From Clostridia bacterium (GTDB lineage: Bacteria; Bacillota_A; Clostridia; Oscillospirales; Acutalibacteraceae), in the NCBI GenBank assembly GCA_024699005.1, contig JAILQN010000075.1, positions 1-43,323 of the forward strand: a stretch of DNA of 43,323 bases, given 5' to 3'. Position 1 is the stretch's first letter. Each line of letters begins with the position of its first letter. Shown in pieces: positions 1-9,112 of the stretch. The notes under the pieces were generated by a model, which saw only the letters and a program-made list of their open reading frames with translations, was not told the DNA's origin and did no database searches. The translations under genes and the position numbers were made by a program.

Positions 1-1029
1 GTCTATCTGCTCTCTGCCGCTCTTGAAGCTGAAGGTGGTGCCTCTGGGCGAGGACTCCATGACCGTCGCAGTGATAAGCTCCATGCGCTTTGTGTTGATG
101 TCCTTGATAACGTCGTTGCGCACGATGTCCTGCAGGCTCTGACGGAGCAGATGGCGGACCTGGTTGGCCTTGATCCTGCCGAGGTTGTTGAGAGGCAGCT
201 CGTGCTCTATGACGTCGCCGATCTCGATCTCCCTGCCGAAGACCTTCTCGCCGTATTCCTTGTACTCCGCCCTTGCGTAATCCACGCTTATTTTTGCCGG
301 ATCATAGGGTATCTTGAGATTGTATTTCGTTTTGGAGCGCCTCTCCGCAGGCATATCCGCGTCAAAATGCGAATCCGCCACAACGGTGAGCAGCTCGTAC
401 ATATTGATGGTGCCGTTTTCGGGGCTGAACTCGCAGTGTATCGTCTTGGGCGAAGCGGTTTTGGCAGCTTCCGCCTCCAGGGTCTCGCGCAGGGCGCCGT
501 AGACCTCGCCGGTGGTCAGGCCGTCGCGCTCGGCGATGCCCTTGGCGATCTCAAAGAACTCGGGCGAACTCAGGTTCTCGGGGAACTGCTCGCCGAACTT
601 TTCGGAAAGGACGGCGGAGAAGCCGGTCATATCAATAGGGATATGCACGGTGTCGCCGGGCTTTGCCTGCACTCCTGCGGCGCGGCAGGAAGACATGGTG
701 ATAAGCGTATCATAGTCGTCCGAGCCTATTTCGTCCAGCTGCATGGCCTCCTTGTAAGCCGCCTCGGCGACCTCGTCAAAATACGAGTCGGGCACGACGG
801 TGAGCCGCTCGAAAAGCCTCGGTTTGCCGTCCTGACCGATCTCGCAGCGCAGAGCCTTCTTGTATTCCTTGTTTTCACGGCTCACGTACGCTGTGACGAT
901 AGCGTCGCCCAGGATCCTGCGCATTTCCTCAGGATCCATATTGCGTTCCTTCGCAAGGTCAGAAAGCGAAGGGTTAAGATCAAGTCCGTAATCCTCTTCT
1001 GTGGATTTTCTTCTCTTTTTAGGTGCCAT
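1..1029 (-). CDS. nusA: Transcription termination/antitermination factor NusA, 3' end cut by window edge; duplicated N-terminal region
   Basis: The minus strand encodes 343 residues before the window edge. NusA binds RNA polymerase and modulates pausing, termination and antitermination. Residues about 159-303 match the NusA N-terminal domain, ending in the typical GRIKANQVRHLLRQ segment, and an S1 domain starts near 310 (KRMELITATVMESS). KH domains would lie beyond the window. The oddity is that residues 24-87 also look like a NusA N-terminal module. ERLTVVPDSYFD (74-85) and ELLTVVADSHFD (212-223) sit at equivalent positions after LAKERNMDPEEM and IAERDGLTTGEV. The S1 domain therefore begins about 170 residues later than usual. 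The start ATG is 41 bp downstream of rimP, the standard Firmicute partner. The N-terminus is lysine/arginine rich (PKKRRK). Identity is sure from context and the second repeat; the duplication is seen directly. Confidence 0.9.
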   Translation of the reverse strand, partial: MAPKKRRKSTEEDYGLDLNPSLSDLAKERNMDPEEMRRILGDAIVTAYVSRENKEYKKALRCEIGQDGKPRLFERLTVVPDSYFDEVAEAAYKEAMQLDEIGSDDYDTLITMSSCRAAGVQAKPGDTVHIPIDMTGFSAVLSEKFGEQFPENLSSPEFFEIAKGIAERDGLTTGEVYGALRETLEAEAAKTASPKTIHCEFSPENGTINMYELLTVVADSHFDADMPAERRSKTKYNLKIPYDPAKISVDYARAEYKEYGEKVFGREIEIGDVIEHELPLNNLGRIKANQVRHLLRQSLQDIVRNDVIKDINTKRMELITATVMESSPRGTTFSFKSGREQID

Positions 1030-1070
1030 AACTGCGCCTTCCTTTCCGTAAACGGTTTAAATATATAATA

Positions 1071-1544
1071 TCAATAAATATCGTCGTCCGCTCTGACGTA
1101 TGCTATCTCGTTCGGCTCACAGGTCATGCCCGTGCCGTCGGACAGTTCGATCGTAACGCTGCCGGAGTCCGGATCGTAGCCGGACAGCTCGCCGCAGAAG
1201 ACCTTCTGTCCCTCATAGGCGGCGTGAAGCTTCAGTTTGACGCTCTGCCCCAGATACCGGGCAAAATGCTCCGGCCGCGATATGTCGCGCTCCAATCCGG
1301 GCGACTGCACCTGCAGATTGTAGCTGTCGGGGATCGGGTCGGTCTCATCCAGGATCGCCTCCGCGGCGCGGCTCATGCTGACGCAGTCCTCCATACCGAC
1401 TCCGCCGTCCTTGTCTATGATGATCCGAAGATAACGGCCCTGCCCTTCCTTGACGTAACGCACGTCCCAGAGTATCAGTCCGAGATCCTCCGCCGTCGGG
1501 CGGAGAAGGTCGAAACACTTTGATGCGATCGATTGGTTAGCCAT
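1071..1544 (-). CDS. rimP: Ribosome maturation factor RimP
   Basis: This 157-residue protein has the expected RimP length and layout. It assists 30S subunit maturation in the cytoplasm. The family signature region is visible as LQVQSPGLERDISRPEHFARY, preceded by LRIIIDKDGGVGMEDC (the conserved D-x-x-GGV-x-x-xDC strand) and followed by a C-terminal SH3-like beta domain. The start has a GGAAGG ribosome binding site 8-9 bases upstream. It lies directly upstream of nusA in the same direction, the conserved rimP-nusA-infB order, which supports both calls. A terminator-like hairpin precedes it, so the operon may be attenuated. Confidence 0.93.
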   Translation of the reverse strand: MANQSIASKCFDLLRPTAEDLGLILWDVRYVKEGQGRYLRIIIDKDGGVGMEDCVSMSRAAEAILDETDPIPDSYNLQVQSPGLERDISRPEHFARYLGQSVKLKLHAAYEGQKVFCGELSGYDPDSGSVTIELSDGTGMTCEPNEIAYVRADDDIY

Positions 1545-1556
1545 AATCGTTTACCT

Positions 1557-1590
1557 TCCAAAAAGACCCCCGGGCTTTCAAACCCGGAAG
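1557..1590 (-). terminator. Terminator/attenuator-like hairpin in the rimP leader
   Basis: On the minus strand a G/C stem (TTCCGGG paired with CCCGGGG, eight-base loop) is followed by GGTCTTTTT, just upstream of the rimP ribosome binding site. Because it lies between any rimP promoter and the gene, it would attenuate the rimP-nusA operon rather than end an upstream gene. Terminator-like hairpins ahead of this operon are common in Firmicutes. The stem is seen; regulation is inferred. Confidence 0.5.
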
Positions 1591-1802
1591 TCATGACAAG
1601 TTGCGTATGTACTATAACACCGTCAAAGCAAAAATGCAAGTGTTTTTTCATTATAATAAATATAAAATTTTTCCGAAAAAATGTGATATTCCTCTTGCAT
1701 TTGCTTTTGATATATGGTAATCTTAGCTTAACTTAAAATATTGTATATAAGTTGTTCACAATTTTTTCAAAAAGTGCGACTTGAATAACCGGAGGTTTTG
1801 TT

Positions 1803-4800
1803 ATGTCATCATTCAAACACACTTTCAGGCGCGTGATGTCCGTGGTACTCTCCTGCGCGATGCTGTGCGGGTTCATCGGGATGTTCTCGCTTGTGTCATT
1901 CGCGGCGGACGTACGCACTGTCGCGCAGTCCAATTCGGCTGATCTGACGTTCGTCGTGCCGGACTCAATATATCTGACTCCGGACGGTTTGTCATGGAAG
2001 AGCAGTTCGTCCACACCGTTCCAGTATTACCTGAATAATACAAGCGCCGGTGTAAAGTCGGGCACGTATTCCAAAACCGGTTATATTTATTACAAATTCA
2101 CCGGTCAGTCGGGCAACGCGACCCTGAGTTATTCTTTCCTCAACTCAAGCTTCAGCTCGTTATCAGGCGGAAGCGTAACTCTGTCTAACGATACTTTCAC
2201 GTCCGGTTCATCTCTTCAGACAGTGACTATCAACGGCGGTTCCTCGCCTTCACTGAGCAACACCACTACCGGCTGTTATATTCAGTGGGTGCTGAACTAT
2301 ACCGACAGCGCTGACGGCGTCGCGAAAAAAGCTTATGCCTATACCTATGTTTATAAGCCCTATACCGTACCTTTCGGCGGATACTGCAAGGGTCAGGACA
2401 CGGACGGCACCGATCATTACGGCGCGCAGGTCTCATGGGTATCCGGCGCTCACTCACTCGACACTTCAGGCACATACCACGACGGCAATGGCTTTTACAG
2501 TTATTATGCCAACGGCAAGGGACTTGCAGGATATGCCAGCGCGGATGCAGAGGCTTATTACGGCAGCACCTCAGCCACCGGTGTTATAAAAGGCGTTTCC
2601 GTCAATGCGAGCGGCGACAACAACCAGCAGTGGTATAGCGGCGCGGCAAGATGGTACAGTCTGTTTGCCGATACGGCCTCGAATGATACGATCCCGCATC
2701 TCGACACAAATGTAGACAATGTTGATTATAACAGCATAAGCGACAACAGTTTCGGCTCAACAAGCTCCGGCAACAGGACTTACAACGTCAAGAATTTCGA
2801 TTTCTGGTACCACGAACATGATCCGAGCAGCTGTTTCCTATCAAACAACCTTGTCTGCGCACCGGTCGGTAATATCACTATAGATTCATCGAGGTTCAGC
2901 AACCTCAACCAGATCCCCGGGTTATCCGTAACGCTTCTTATCACCAGCGATAAAGCATCAAAGTATTCCTCATGGTTTGTAGCCGATGCCAGCGGCATAA
3001 CCAGCTGGAGGAGCACCGACTACTGGCAGGGGAATAAAGACGATTCGCAGAATCTGTGGAATTCCCGCAATTACGTCATTGCCGGTCAGGGCGCAAATGA
3101 TATGTCCGGCGGCACAAAAGAAGCATTCATTGACGAAGGCGTAGCGTATGCCGGTCCGTGGGTAAGATCTCTTCTGGGCGACTCGGATACGCAGGGCGCG
3201 ACATACACATATTCCGTCAGGACCTGCCACAATTCCGAAGAGGACTCATCAGGAACGAATGAGCGCGTTATCAGCCATGTCGTTATGGATCTGAAAGCGA
3301 CATATTATAACAAAACCAATCTCCGTACCGCAGTGTTCAACGCTATCAAAAAGTTCCCGGCACTGGGAGTAACCGGTATTTCAAGCGGCAATATCACGTC
3401 CAAGTATTTCGACGCAAACGACAATTACAAGTGGACGACATTCCGCAACGCTTTCAAGGCTGCCGTGCTTGCTTTAGGCAAGGTCGACGGCACTATAACC
3501 AACCCGGACACCCTCGCCACAAACCTGAACGATGCTCTTACCGGTCTTCACACAAAGGTCACGCTTAACGCCAACGGCGGTGATCTTAACGACGCGAAGG
3601 TAGCGGGCTCAAGCGGAGCGGGCTATGTGCAGATCGGAGCAAACCAGACTGTTTCCGTTCAGCCGACAGGCACACCCACAAGGAACGGCTACACCTTCAA
3701 CAATTGGAGCCTGACGGCAAACCCGGCTACCGGTACTCAGGGTTCGACCACTGTGACTGTAGGCTACAACAACACCCTTTACGCCTGCTGGACGGCGGAT
3801 CAATACACGATCACCTGCAATGCGGCGGGCGGCACCAATGCGGAGGATAACCCCACAAGCTATGACATAGAGCATTCCGCAACGCTTAAGGCCCCCACCC
3901 GCGAAGGTTACACCTTCAAGGGCTGGACTGGCGACAACGGCAGTACTCCGCAGACGTCCGTTACCATCCCCGAAGGATCGACCGGCAACAAGTCCTATAC
4001 CGCGAACTGGGAAGCTAACAAATATACCGTCGTTTACGCGAAAGGTCCGGACTCGGCAACAGGCACGATGAATTCGTTCGAAGCAACATATGACAGCTCC
4101 TTTACCGTTGCTGCCAACGGCTTTGCGAACGAAGGACATACCTTCACAGGCTGGAAGGGTTCCAACAATCAGACCTATCAGCCGGGCGATACGCCGAAGA
4201 ACCTGACCTCCGAATCAGGCGGCACCTTCACCATGACCGCTCAGTGGAGTGCAAACAGCTACAACGTCGTATACGACAACATGCTGGATATGCAGGCATG
4301 GCAGCAGAGTGTCGGAAACGGGAACCAGATCTCGATCACAAACAAGACCGACACGGGCTTCACGGCGACTTCCACCGGCGGGACAGACGGCTATACAAAC
4401 TGGTCGCCCGCAATGGAGGTCGAAGCCGGCAAGCAGTACGTTGTCGAAACCAATATGACCGGCAGCGGTTATCAGGTATTTGCCGACTGGCTTAATTCCG
4501 CCGGGAACCACTTCGAGTACAGCAGCACCAGCGACACCGCCACATCCACCTTCACCGCCCCCGCAAACGCAAAGTATATGCGTATAAGGTTTGACGCGAA
4601 CAACAGCGGCAACAGTATCACCTGTTCCAACGTGCGAGTGGCGAAGGTCGACGATAACGCGCTGCTCAACCGATCGAACGTAAGCGTCAGTCCGTCCAAC
4701 AAGATCTACACCTACGGCACGGATTACCAGGCCGAGCTGCCCACACCCACCCGCTCAGGCTACACCTTCGCGGGCTGGTACACCGACTACTCAGCGGAGA

Positions 4801-7800
4801 CTGCCGTCGCCTCCGGCGCGACCGTTCCGGCGCATACTCTGCATCTGTGGTCAAAATGGAATCAGGAGACATACAACATATCCTACTCGATGGACGGCGG
4901 CACGAACCACGAGGACAACCCCGCAACCTACACAGTGGAGGATGAAATAGCTCTCAAGGCTCCGTCAAAACAGGGGCATACCTTCACCGGCTGGACAGGC
5001 TCCAACGGCACGACCCCGGAGACGTCCGTCACCATTTCCAAGGGTTCGACAGGCAACAAAAACTTCACCGCCCACTGGGACATCAACAGCTATACGATCA
5101 GATTCGACTGCGACAACGGCTCCGATATCATCGAAAATACCGTTGTTTATAACAATCCGGTCAACAAACCGGCGAATCCCACCAAAGACTCCACCGCTCA
5201 GTACAGCTATACCTTCACAGGCTGGAAATCGAGCGTTACCGGACGCGTATTCGGACCGAACGACACTCTTCCCGCGGCAAACGCGGACGTGACCTACACC
5301 GCGCAGTATGACGCAACGACGCGCACATACAATGTTTATTGGCAGAACTCCGACGGCACACCGCTCGAAACCGACAGCAACGTACCCTACGGAACCACTC
5401 CGGTTTATAACGGCGCTGATCCGTCCAAGGCTCCCGACGAACAGTATCAGTACACCTGGACCGGCTGGGAATCCGGCGGACAAACCTACCTCAAGACCGA
5501 TACACTGCCGGCGATACAGGGCGAAACAACGTTCAAAGCGACGTACTCCACCACTACAAGACAGTACACTATAACATGGTACGATTGGGACAGAACAACA
5601 GTCCTCGACACTCAGACCAGGGATCACGGCACGGGAGTCACCTACGCCGGAATCAATCCCCCGGTCAGGGAGGGCAACGCGGAGTATTCATACGCTTTCG
5701 ACACGTTCAAAGACAGTAACGGAAACACCTATCCGAAGGATAACGCTATTACGCTCAACGGCGATATGACGCTCTATGCTTCTTATACTCAGAGTATCAA
5801 TACATACACAGTAATATGGGTCGGCGCGACAGGCAATCTCGAAGTCGATAACGACGTACCTTACGGCACCGCCCCGTCTTTCGACCTGAACGGCGGCGCA
5901 AATCCGACTAAAGAGGAAACTGAAGCTGCGACTTATGAATTCATCGGCTGGAAATCGAGCAAAACCGAAGAAACCTACGCGACCGTCAACCTGCTTCCGA
6001 CAGTCACCGGCGACGTCACCTTCACAGCACAGTTCGAGGCACACATCAGACAGTACAATATCTCATGGAAGAACTGGAACGGTGACGCCCTGGGTGCCAA
6101 CCTGCTCAATTACGGCTCCGTTCCCGCATTCTCCGGTGAAACGCCAACCAAGACCCCAACAACCACAAAGGAATACGTCTTCGCAGGATGGCGTTCATCC
6201 GGCGGCACGGAATACCCCGCGGGCACCGCTCTGCCGGCGGTCACAGGCACTGAAACCTACACCGCATATTATACCGAGCAGGCCCGCCTGTACTCCGTAA
6301 CCTGGATAGATGAAGAGGGCAACGTCCTCGAGTTCGATGAAAAAGCCTACGCGTATAACGCTCATCCGACGTACGATCGACCCGATTCATCCATCCCCGG
6401 GAAGACTGCGAATACCGAATACACCTACACCTGGGGCGGCTGGCGTGATACCGTCAGCGGAAGCTCCTATACCCCGTCGTCACTTGTCGCGGCAAGGGTC
6501 ACCAAAGACACTACCTATCAGGTATGGTACCGGGCGATCAAGAACCAATATGAGGTCACATGGATCTTTAAAGATTCAACCGGTGCAGATATAAGCGACG
6601 CAACTCAGGTCGATTACGGCGCGAATCCCACACATGCCGACCCGGACAGATACATTGAATACGAGGGAGAGACACCTTACTATTACACCTTCAACGGCTG
6701 GAATACCTTCAGTCCCACAGATACCCTGCCCCCCGTTACAGGTCCGATAACCTATACCGCCACATACGTAAGGGCCGACCATGTCCACCAGTATGACGCG
6801 GGGACTATCGAGACCGAGCCCACATGCGAAGGCACTGGCACAAAGATTTACCGCTGCACACATGAAGGCTGTGAAATGTCCTACACGGAAACTGTCCAGG
6901 CCGCCGGTCACATCTGGGACAACGGTACCGTTGACAATGCTCCGACATGCATAGCAACAGGTACAATGCTCTACAGATGCACAAGAAACGGCTGCACAGC
7001 GACCAAAGAGGAAGTCATAGCAAAAGACATGGTCAACGGACACGACTGGGAAAAAGACGAAGAGCTTTCGACAGAACCCAGCTGCGAGTATACCGGTACA
7101 TACTACTACAAGTGCAATAACAACGAGAATCACACAAAACGCGAGATCATTCCGGCTCTGGGACACAATTATACCGAGAACACAGTTCTTCCGACGTGTG
7201 TGGCGCAGGGCTATACGGAGCACGTCTGCTCTCTCTGCGGTTACAGCTACAGGGATGCTTATACCGACGCGCCCGGTCACAACTACGACGCTAACGAAGA
7301 TGGTATCGTGAACGAAGACGACGCCGTAAAAGTAAGGGAGCCCGACTGCATCAACACCGGTATTCTGCGCTATGAATGTCAGGTCTGTCACACTACCCGG
7401 GATGAATTCATACCCGTTCTTGAGACACATAACTATATCGGCACGGTCACCCGAGAAGCAACATGCACGCTCGGCGAAAAAACCACATATGAATGCTCCG
7501 TCTGCCATAAGAGCTACTCCGAGGACTCCGCGGATGCTTTGGGACATAACTATGACACCAACGAAGACGGTGTTGAGACCGAAGCCGACTATGACACAAT
7601 ACCGGCCACCTGCACAGAACGCGGCTCCGTCAGCAAGACCTGCACCCGCTGCGGCAAAACGGTGAGAGTCGAGAATCTTCCTGCTCTGCGCCACGACTGG
7701 GGCGAGGGCGAGGTAACTCAGCCCGCAACCTGCGCAGCAGACGGCGTAATAACCTATACCTGCTCAAGGTGCCACATCACCAGGACCGAAGCCATCCCCA

Positions 7801-8135
7801 TGACTCCTGACGCGCATACTTACGACGGCGGCGTAGTCACCACCCCGCCCACCTACTCCAGAACGGGTCTTATGACCTATACCTGCACGACATGCGGTCA
7901 CAGTTATACCGAGGAGATCGGCAGACTTGAGAGAGACGAAGACGATCCGTCTCACGGCGATACTGGTGACACCGGAAGCTCCGGCGGAGACTCCACGCAC
8001 CACAGCAGCGAGGGAAGATGCAGCATGTGCGACAAGTACGAAGCGATCCAGTCGAGCAACTCACCCGGCATTACGAAGCTGTTCTATTCGATAGTTCACT
8101 TCATCGTTCACCTGTTCGCGACATTCTCGTTCTGA
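1803..8135 (+). CDS. Giant secreted InlB-repeat protein with CxxC repeats and embedded calcium-type loops
   Basis: This 2110-residue protein has a signal peptide (about residues 1-35, basic start, hydrophobic core, SFAAD). Residues 36-500 form a beta-rich region I cannot name. About 500-590 is a helical FIVAR-like segment. About 590-1657 holds about a dozen InlB/Listeria-Bacteroides-type repeats, recognised by YTFxGW motifs and TYTAxY-type strand ends. A carbohydrate-binding-like beta module (about 818-953) interrupts them. From 1659 to about 2050 come nine repeats built as Cys, six to eight residues, Tyr-x-CxxC, then Gly-His. Two carry DANEDGIVNEDD and DTNEDGVETEAD, calcium-loop-like inserts. 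The end is CSMCDKYE followed by a hydrophobic tail without charge. No LPxTG is present. A GGAGG site lies 7 bases before ATG, and a terminator follows. I infer a cell-surface adhesin-like protein; the ligand is unknown. Confidence 0.85.
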   Translation: MSSFKHTFRRVMSVVLSCAMLCGFIGMFSLVSFAADVRTVAQSNSADLTFVVPDSIYLTPDGLSWKSSSSTPFQYYLNNTSAGVKSGTYSKTGYIYYKFTGQSGNATLSYSFLNSSFSSLSGGSVTLSNDTFTSGSSLQTVTINGGSSPSLSNTTTGCYIQWVLNYTDSADGVAKKAYAYTYVYKPYTVPFGGYCKGQDTDGTDHYGAQVSWVSGAHSLDTSGTYHDGNGFYSYYANGKGLAGYASADAEAYYGSTSATGVIKGVSVNASGDNNQQWYSGAARWYSLFADTASNDTIPHLDTNVDNVDYNSISDNSFGSTSSGNRTYNVKNFDFWYHEHDPSSCFLSNNLVCAPVGNITIDSSRFSNLNQIPGLSVTLLITSDKASKYSSWFVADASGITSWRSTDYWQGNKDDSQNLWNSRNYVIAGQGANDMSGGTKEAFIDEGVAYAGPWVRSLLGDSDTQGATYTYSVRTCHNSEEDSSGTNERVISHVVMDLKATYYNKTNLRTAVFNAIKKFPALGVTGISSGNITSKYFDANDNYKWTTFRNAFKAAVLALGKVDGTITNPDTLATNLNDALTGLHTKVTLNANGGDLNDAKVAGSSGAGYVQIGANQTVSVQPTGTPTRNGYTFNNWSLTANPATGTQGSTTVTVGYNNTLYACWTADQYTITCNAAGGTNAEDNPTSYDIEHSATLKAPTREGYTFKGWTGDNGSTPQTSVTIPEGSTGNKSYTANWEANKYTVVYAKGPDSATGTMNSFEATYDSSFTVAANGFANEGHTFTGWKGSNNQTYQPGDTPKNLTSESGGTFTMTAQWSANSYNVVYDNMLDMQAWQQSVGNGNQISITNKTDTGFTATSTGGTDGYTNWSPAMEVEAGKQYVVETNMTGSGYQVFADWLNSAGNHFEYSSTSDTATSTFTAPANAKYMRIRFDANNSGNSITCSNVRVAKVDDNALLNRSNVSVSPSNKIYTYGTDYQAELPTPTRSGYTFAGWYTDYSAETAVASGATVPAHTLHLWSKWNQETYNISYSMDGGTNHEDNPATYTVEDEIALKAPSKQGHTFTGWTGSNGTTPETSVTISKGSTGNKNFTAHWDINSYTIRFDCDNGSDIIENTVVYNNPVNKPANPTKDSTAQYSYTFTGWKSSVTGRVFGPNDTLPAANADVTYTAQYDATTRTYNVYWQNSDGTPLETDSNVPYGTTPVYNGADPSKAPDEQYQYTWTGWESGGQTYLKTDTLPAIQGETTFKATYSTTTRQYTITWYDWDRTTVLDTQTRDHGTGVTYAGINPPVREGNAEYSYAFDTFKDSNGNTYPKDNAITLNGDMTLYASYTQSINTYTVIWVGATGNLEVDNDVPYGTAPSFDLNGGANPTKEETEAATYEFIGWKSSKTEETYATVNLLPTVTGDVTFTAQFEAHIRQYNISWKNWNGDALGANLLNYGSVPAFSGETPTKTPTTTKEYVFAGWRSSGGTEYPAGTALPAVTGTETYTAYYTEQARLYSVTWIDEEGNVLEFDEKAYAYNAHPTYDRPDSSIPGKTANTEYTYTWGGWRDTVSGSSYTPSSLVAARVTKDTTYQVWYRAIKNQYEVTWIFKDSTGADISDATQVDYGANPTHADPDRYIEYEGETPYYYTFNGWNTFSPTDTLPPVTGPITYTATYVRADHVHQYDAGTIETEPTCEGTGTKIYRCTHEGCEMSYTETVQAAGHIWDNGTVDNAPTCIATGTMLYRCTRNGCTATKEEVIAKDMVNGHDWEKDEELSTEPSCEYTGTYYYKCNNNENHTKREIIPALGHNYTENTVLPTCVAQGYTEHVCSLCGYSYRDAYTDAPGHNYDANEDGIVNEDDAVKVREPDCINTGILRYECQVCHTTRDEFIPVLETHNYIGTVTREATCTLGEKTTYECSVCHKSYSEDSADALGHNYDTNEDGVETEADYDTIPATCTERGSVSKTCTRCGKTVRVENLPALRHDWGEGEVTQPATCAADGVITYTCSRCHITRTEAIPMTPDAHTYDGGVVTTPPTYSRTGLMTYTCTTCGHSYTEEIGRLERDEDDPSHGDTGDTGSSGGDSTHHSSEGRCSMCDKYEAIQSSNSPGITKLFYSIVHFIVHLFATFSF

Positions 8136-8142
8136 TTCAGTC

Positions 8143-8179
8143 AAAAAAAATGCGTCCCCGACAGGACGCATTTTTTTTT
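8143..8179. terminator. Bidirectional intrinsic terminator after the giant surface gene
   Basis: An A8 run, the stem TGCGTCC/GGACGCA (8151-8157 with 8164-8170, six-base loop), then nine T. It ends the surface-protein transcript and isolates it from zapA. Confidence 0.92.
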
Positions 8180-8185
8180 GCGTGT

Positions 8186-8240
8186 TGTGTGCTGCATAAC
8201 GAATGAAGCGCAATACGCAGCACACAAAGCGCAATACGCA
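8186..8240. repeat. Small nested repeats: 10-bp inverted repeat and 14-bp tandem-like direct repeat
   Basis: TGTGTGCTGC (8186-8195) is the exact reverse complement of GCAGCACACA (8217-8226). AAGCGCAATACGCA occurs twice (8206-8219 and 8227-8240), 21 bases apart. The cluster sits between the terminator and the zapA promoter. No function can be assigned; it may be low-complexity intergenic repeat. Confidence 0.7.
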
Positions 8241-8251
8241 ATATGTAGTGC

Positions 8252-8280
8252 TTGAAATAAACCGCCCGGAATGCTATGAT
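8252..8280 (+). promoter_or_regulatory. Sigma-A promoter for the zapA-dut-dnaD-dnaC-rsmA operon
   Basis: TTGAAA (8252-8257), 17-bp spacer and TATGAT (8275-8280), with TGC directly before the -10 giving an extended -10. It starts a transcript about 27 bases before zapA. Confidence 0.75.
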
Positions 8281-8312
8281 ATTATTTCAAATAATAAAGG
8301 ACGTGATCAAAA

Positions 8313-8636
8313 ATGACACTTGATAAAAAGGTCAGTTTCAGGATCGGCGGAATGACTTACGCCGTTAAAACAGACGACTCCCCCGAATATTTAAAGTCTC
8401 TCGCGGCGAGGCTGGACGCGCGCATCTCGGCGATCCAGGAGCGCTCAGGCGCCACTCTGGTCCAGGCGACCACCATGGCGGCGCTCGAAGCGCTCGACTC
8501 CGCGCAGAAGCAGAAACAGAATTCGGATGATCTCAAGGCGCAGCTTAAAACCTGTCTGGAGGATGCCGCGATGGCAAAATCGGAGCGGGACAGGCTGATG
8601 AGGGAAATGAAGAAAGGCCAGCTGCGATTCGATTAA
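8313..8636 (+). CDS. zapA: Cell division protein ZapA
   Basis: A 107-residue protein of typical ZapA size. ZapA bundles FtsZ filaments at the division septum. The N-terminal beta-hairpin domain shows VSFRIGGMTYAVKTDDSPEY, the conserved I-x-G-x-x-Y-x-(L/V) and SPEYL features, then the helix LAARLDARISAIQ. A long C-terminal coiled coil (about 55-100, many K/E/Q) follows, including MAALEALDSAQKQKQ. AAAGGA lies about 11 bases before the ATG. It heads a compact run with dut and the DnaD/DnaC-like genes, linking division to replication functions, and has its own promoter. Confidence 0.85.
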   Translation: MTLDKKVSFRIGGMTYAVKTDDSPEYLKSLAARLDARISAIQERSGATLVQATTMAALEALDSAQKQKQNSDDLKAQLKTCLEDAAMAKSERDRLMREMKKGQLRFD

Positions 8637-8663
8637 CAACGCACACTGCACACCAATACTGCC

Positions 8664-9101
8664 ATGAAGATAAAATACAAATGTCTGAGAGATTCTGCCG
8701 CTCCCCCATTCCGCGCAACCTCAGGTTCCGCGGGTGCCGATCTGTGCGCTGCGACAGATGCACCTGTAACTATACGCCCCCACACGGCTGAGCATATACC
8801 CACGGGGCTTGCGATTGAACTGCCGTCAGATGACTGCGCCGCGTTCGTTTTCGCAAGGAGCGGACTGTCCCGGAAACACGGTATTGCCCCCGTAAACTGT
8901 GTCGGAGTGATCGACAGCGATTACAGAGGGGAGATAATAGTTGCCCTTGTAAATCAGTTTGACGAACCCTATACAGTCATGCCCGGCGAGCGCGTCGCTC
9001 AGCTTGTAGTGATGCCGGTCATCAACGCAGAATTTGAGAAAGCGGACGAGCTTTCCGACACCGAACGCGGCGCCGGCGGCTTCGGCTCCACAGGTAAATA
9101 A
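8664..9101 (+). CDS. dut: Deoxyuridine 5'-triphosphate nucleotidohydrolase (dUTPase)
   Basis: This 145-residue trimeric-type dUTPase hydrolyses dUTP to dUMP and pyrophosphate, keeping uracil out of DNA and feeding dTMP synthesis. All five family motifs are visible: motif 1 SAGADLCA (22-29), motif 2 FARSGLSRKHGI (63-74), motif 3 NCVGVIDSDYRGE (78-90) with the catalytic Asp84 and base-reading Tyr87, motif 4 GERVAQLVV (98-106), and motif 5 RGAGGFGSTG (135-144), the flexible lid. Length and completeness indicate an active enzyme. It lies 27 bp after zapA and 11 bp before the DnaD-like gene. Confidence 0.95.
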   Translation: MKIKYKCLRDSAAPPFRATSGSAGADLCAATDAPVTIRPHTAEHIPTGLAIELPSDDCAAFVFARSGLSRKHGIAPVNCVGVIDSDYRGEIIVALVNQFDEPYTVMPGERVAQLVVMPVINAEFEKADELSDTERGAGGFGSTGK

Positions 9102-9112
9102 AGAAATACAAC

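Noticed and set aside
151..1068. 305-codon open frame on the plus strand
   Set aside because: It is antisense to nusA, which has full motif support on the minus strand; the translated product has no recognisable domain.
6576..7694. 372-codon open frame on the minus strand
   Set aside because: Shadow of the repetitive CxxC region of the giant surface gene; Cys/Val-rich product with no start-site signal.
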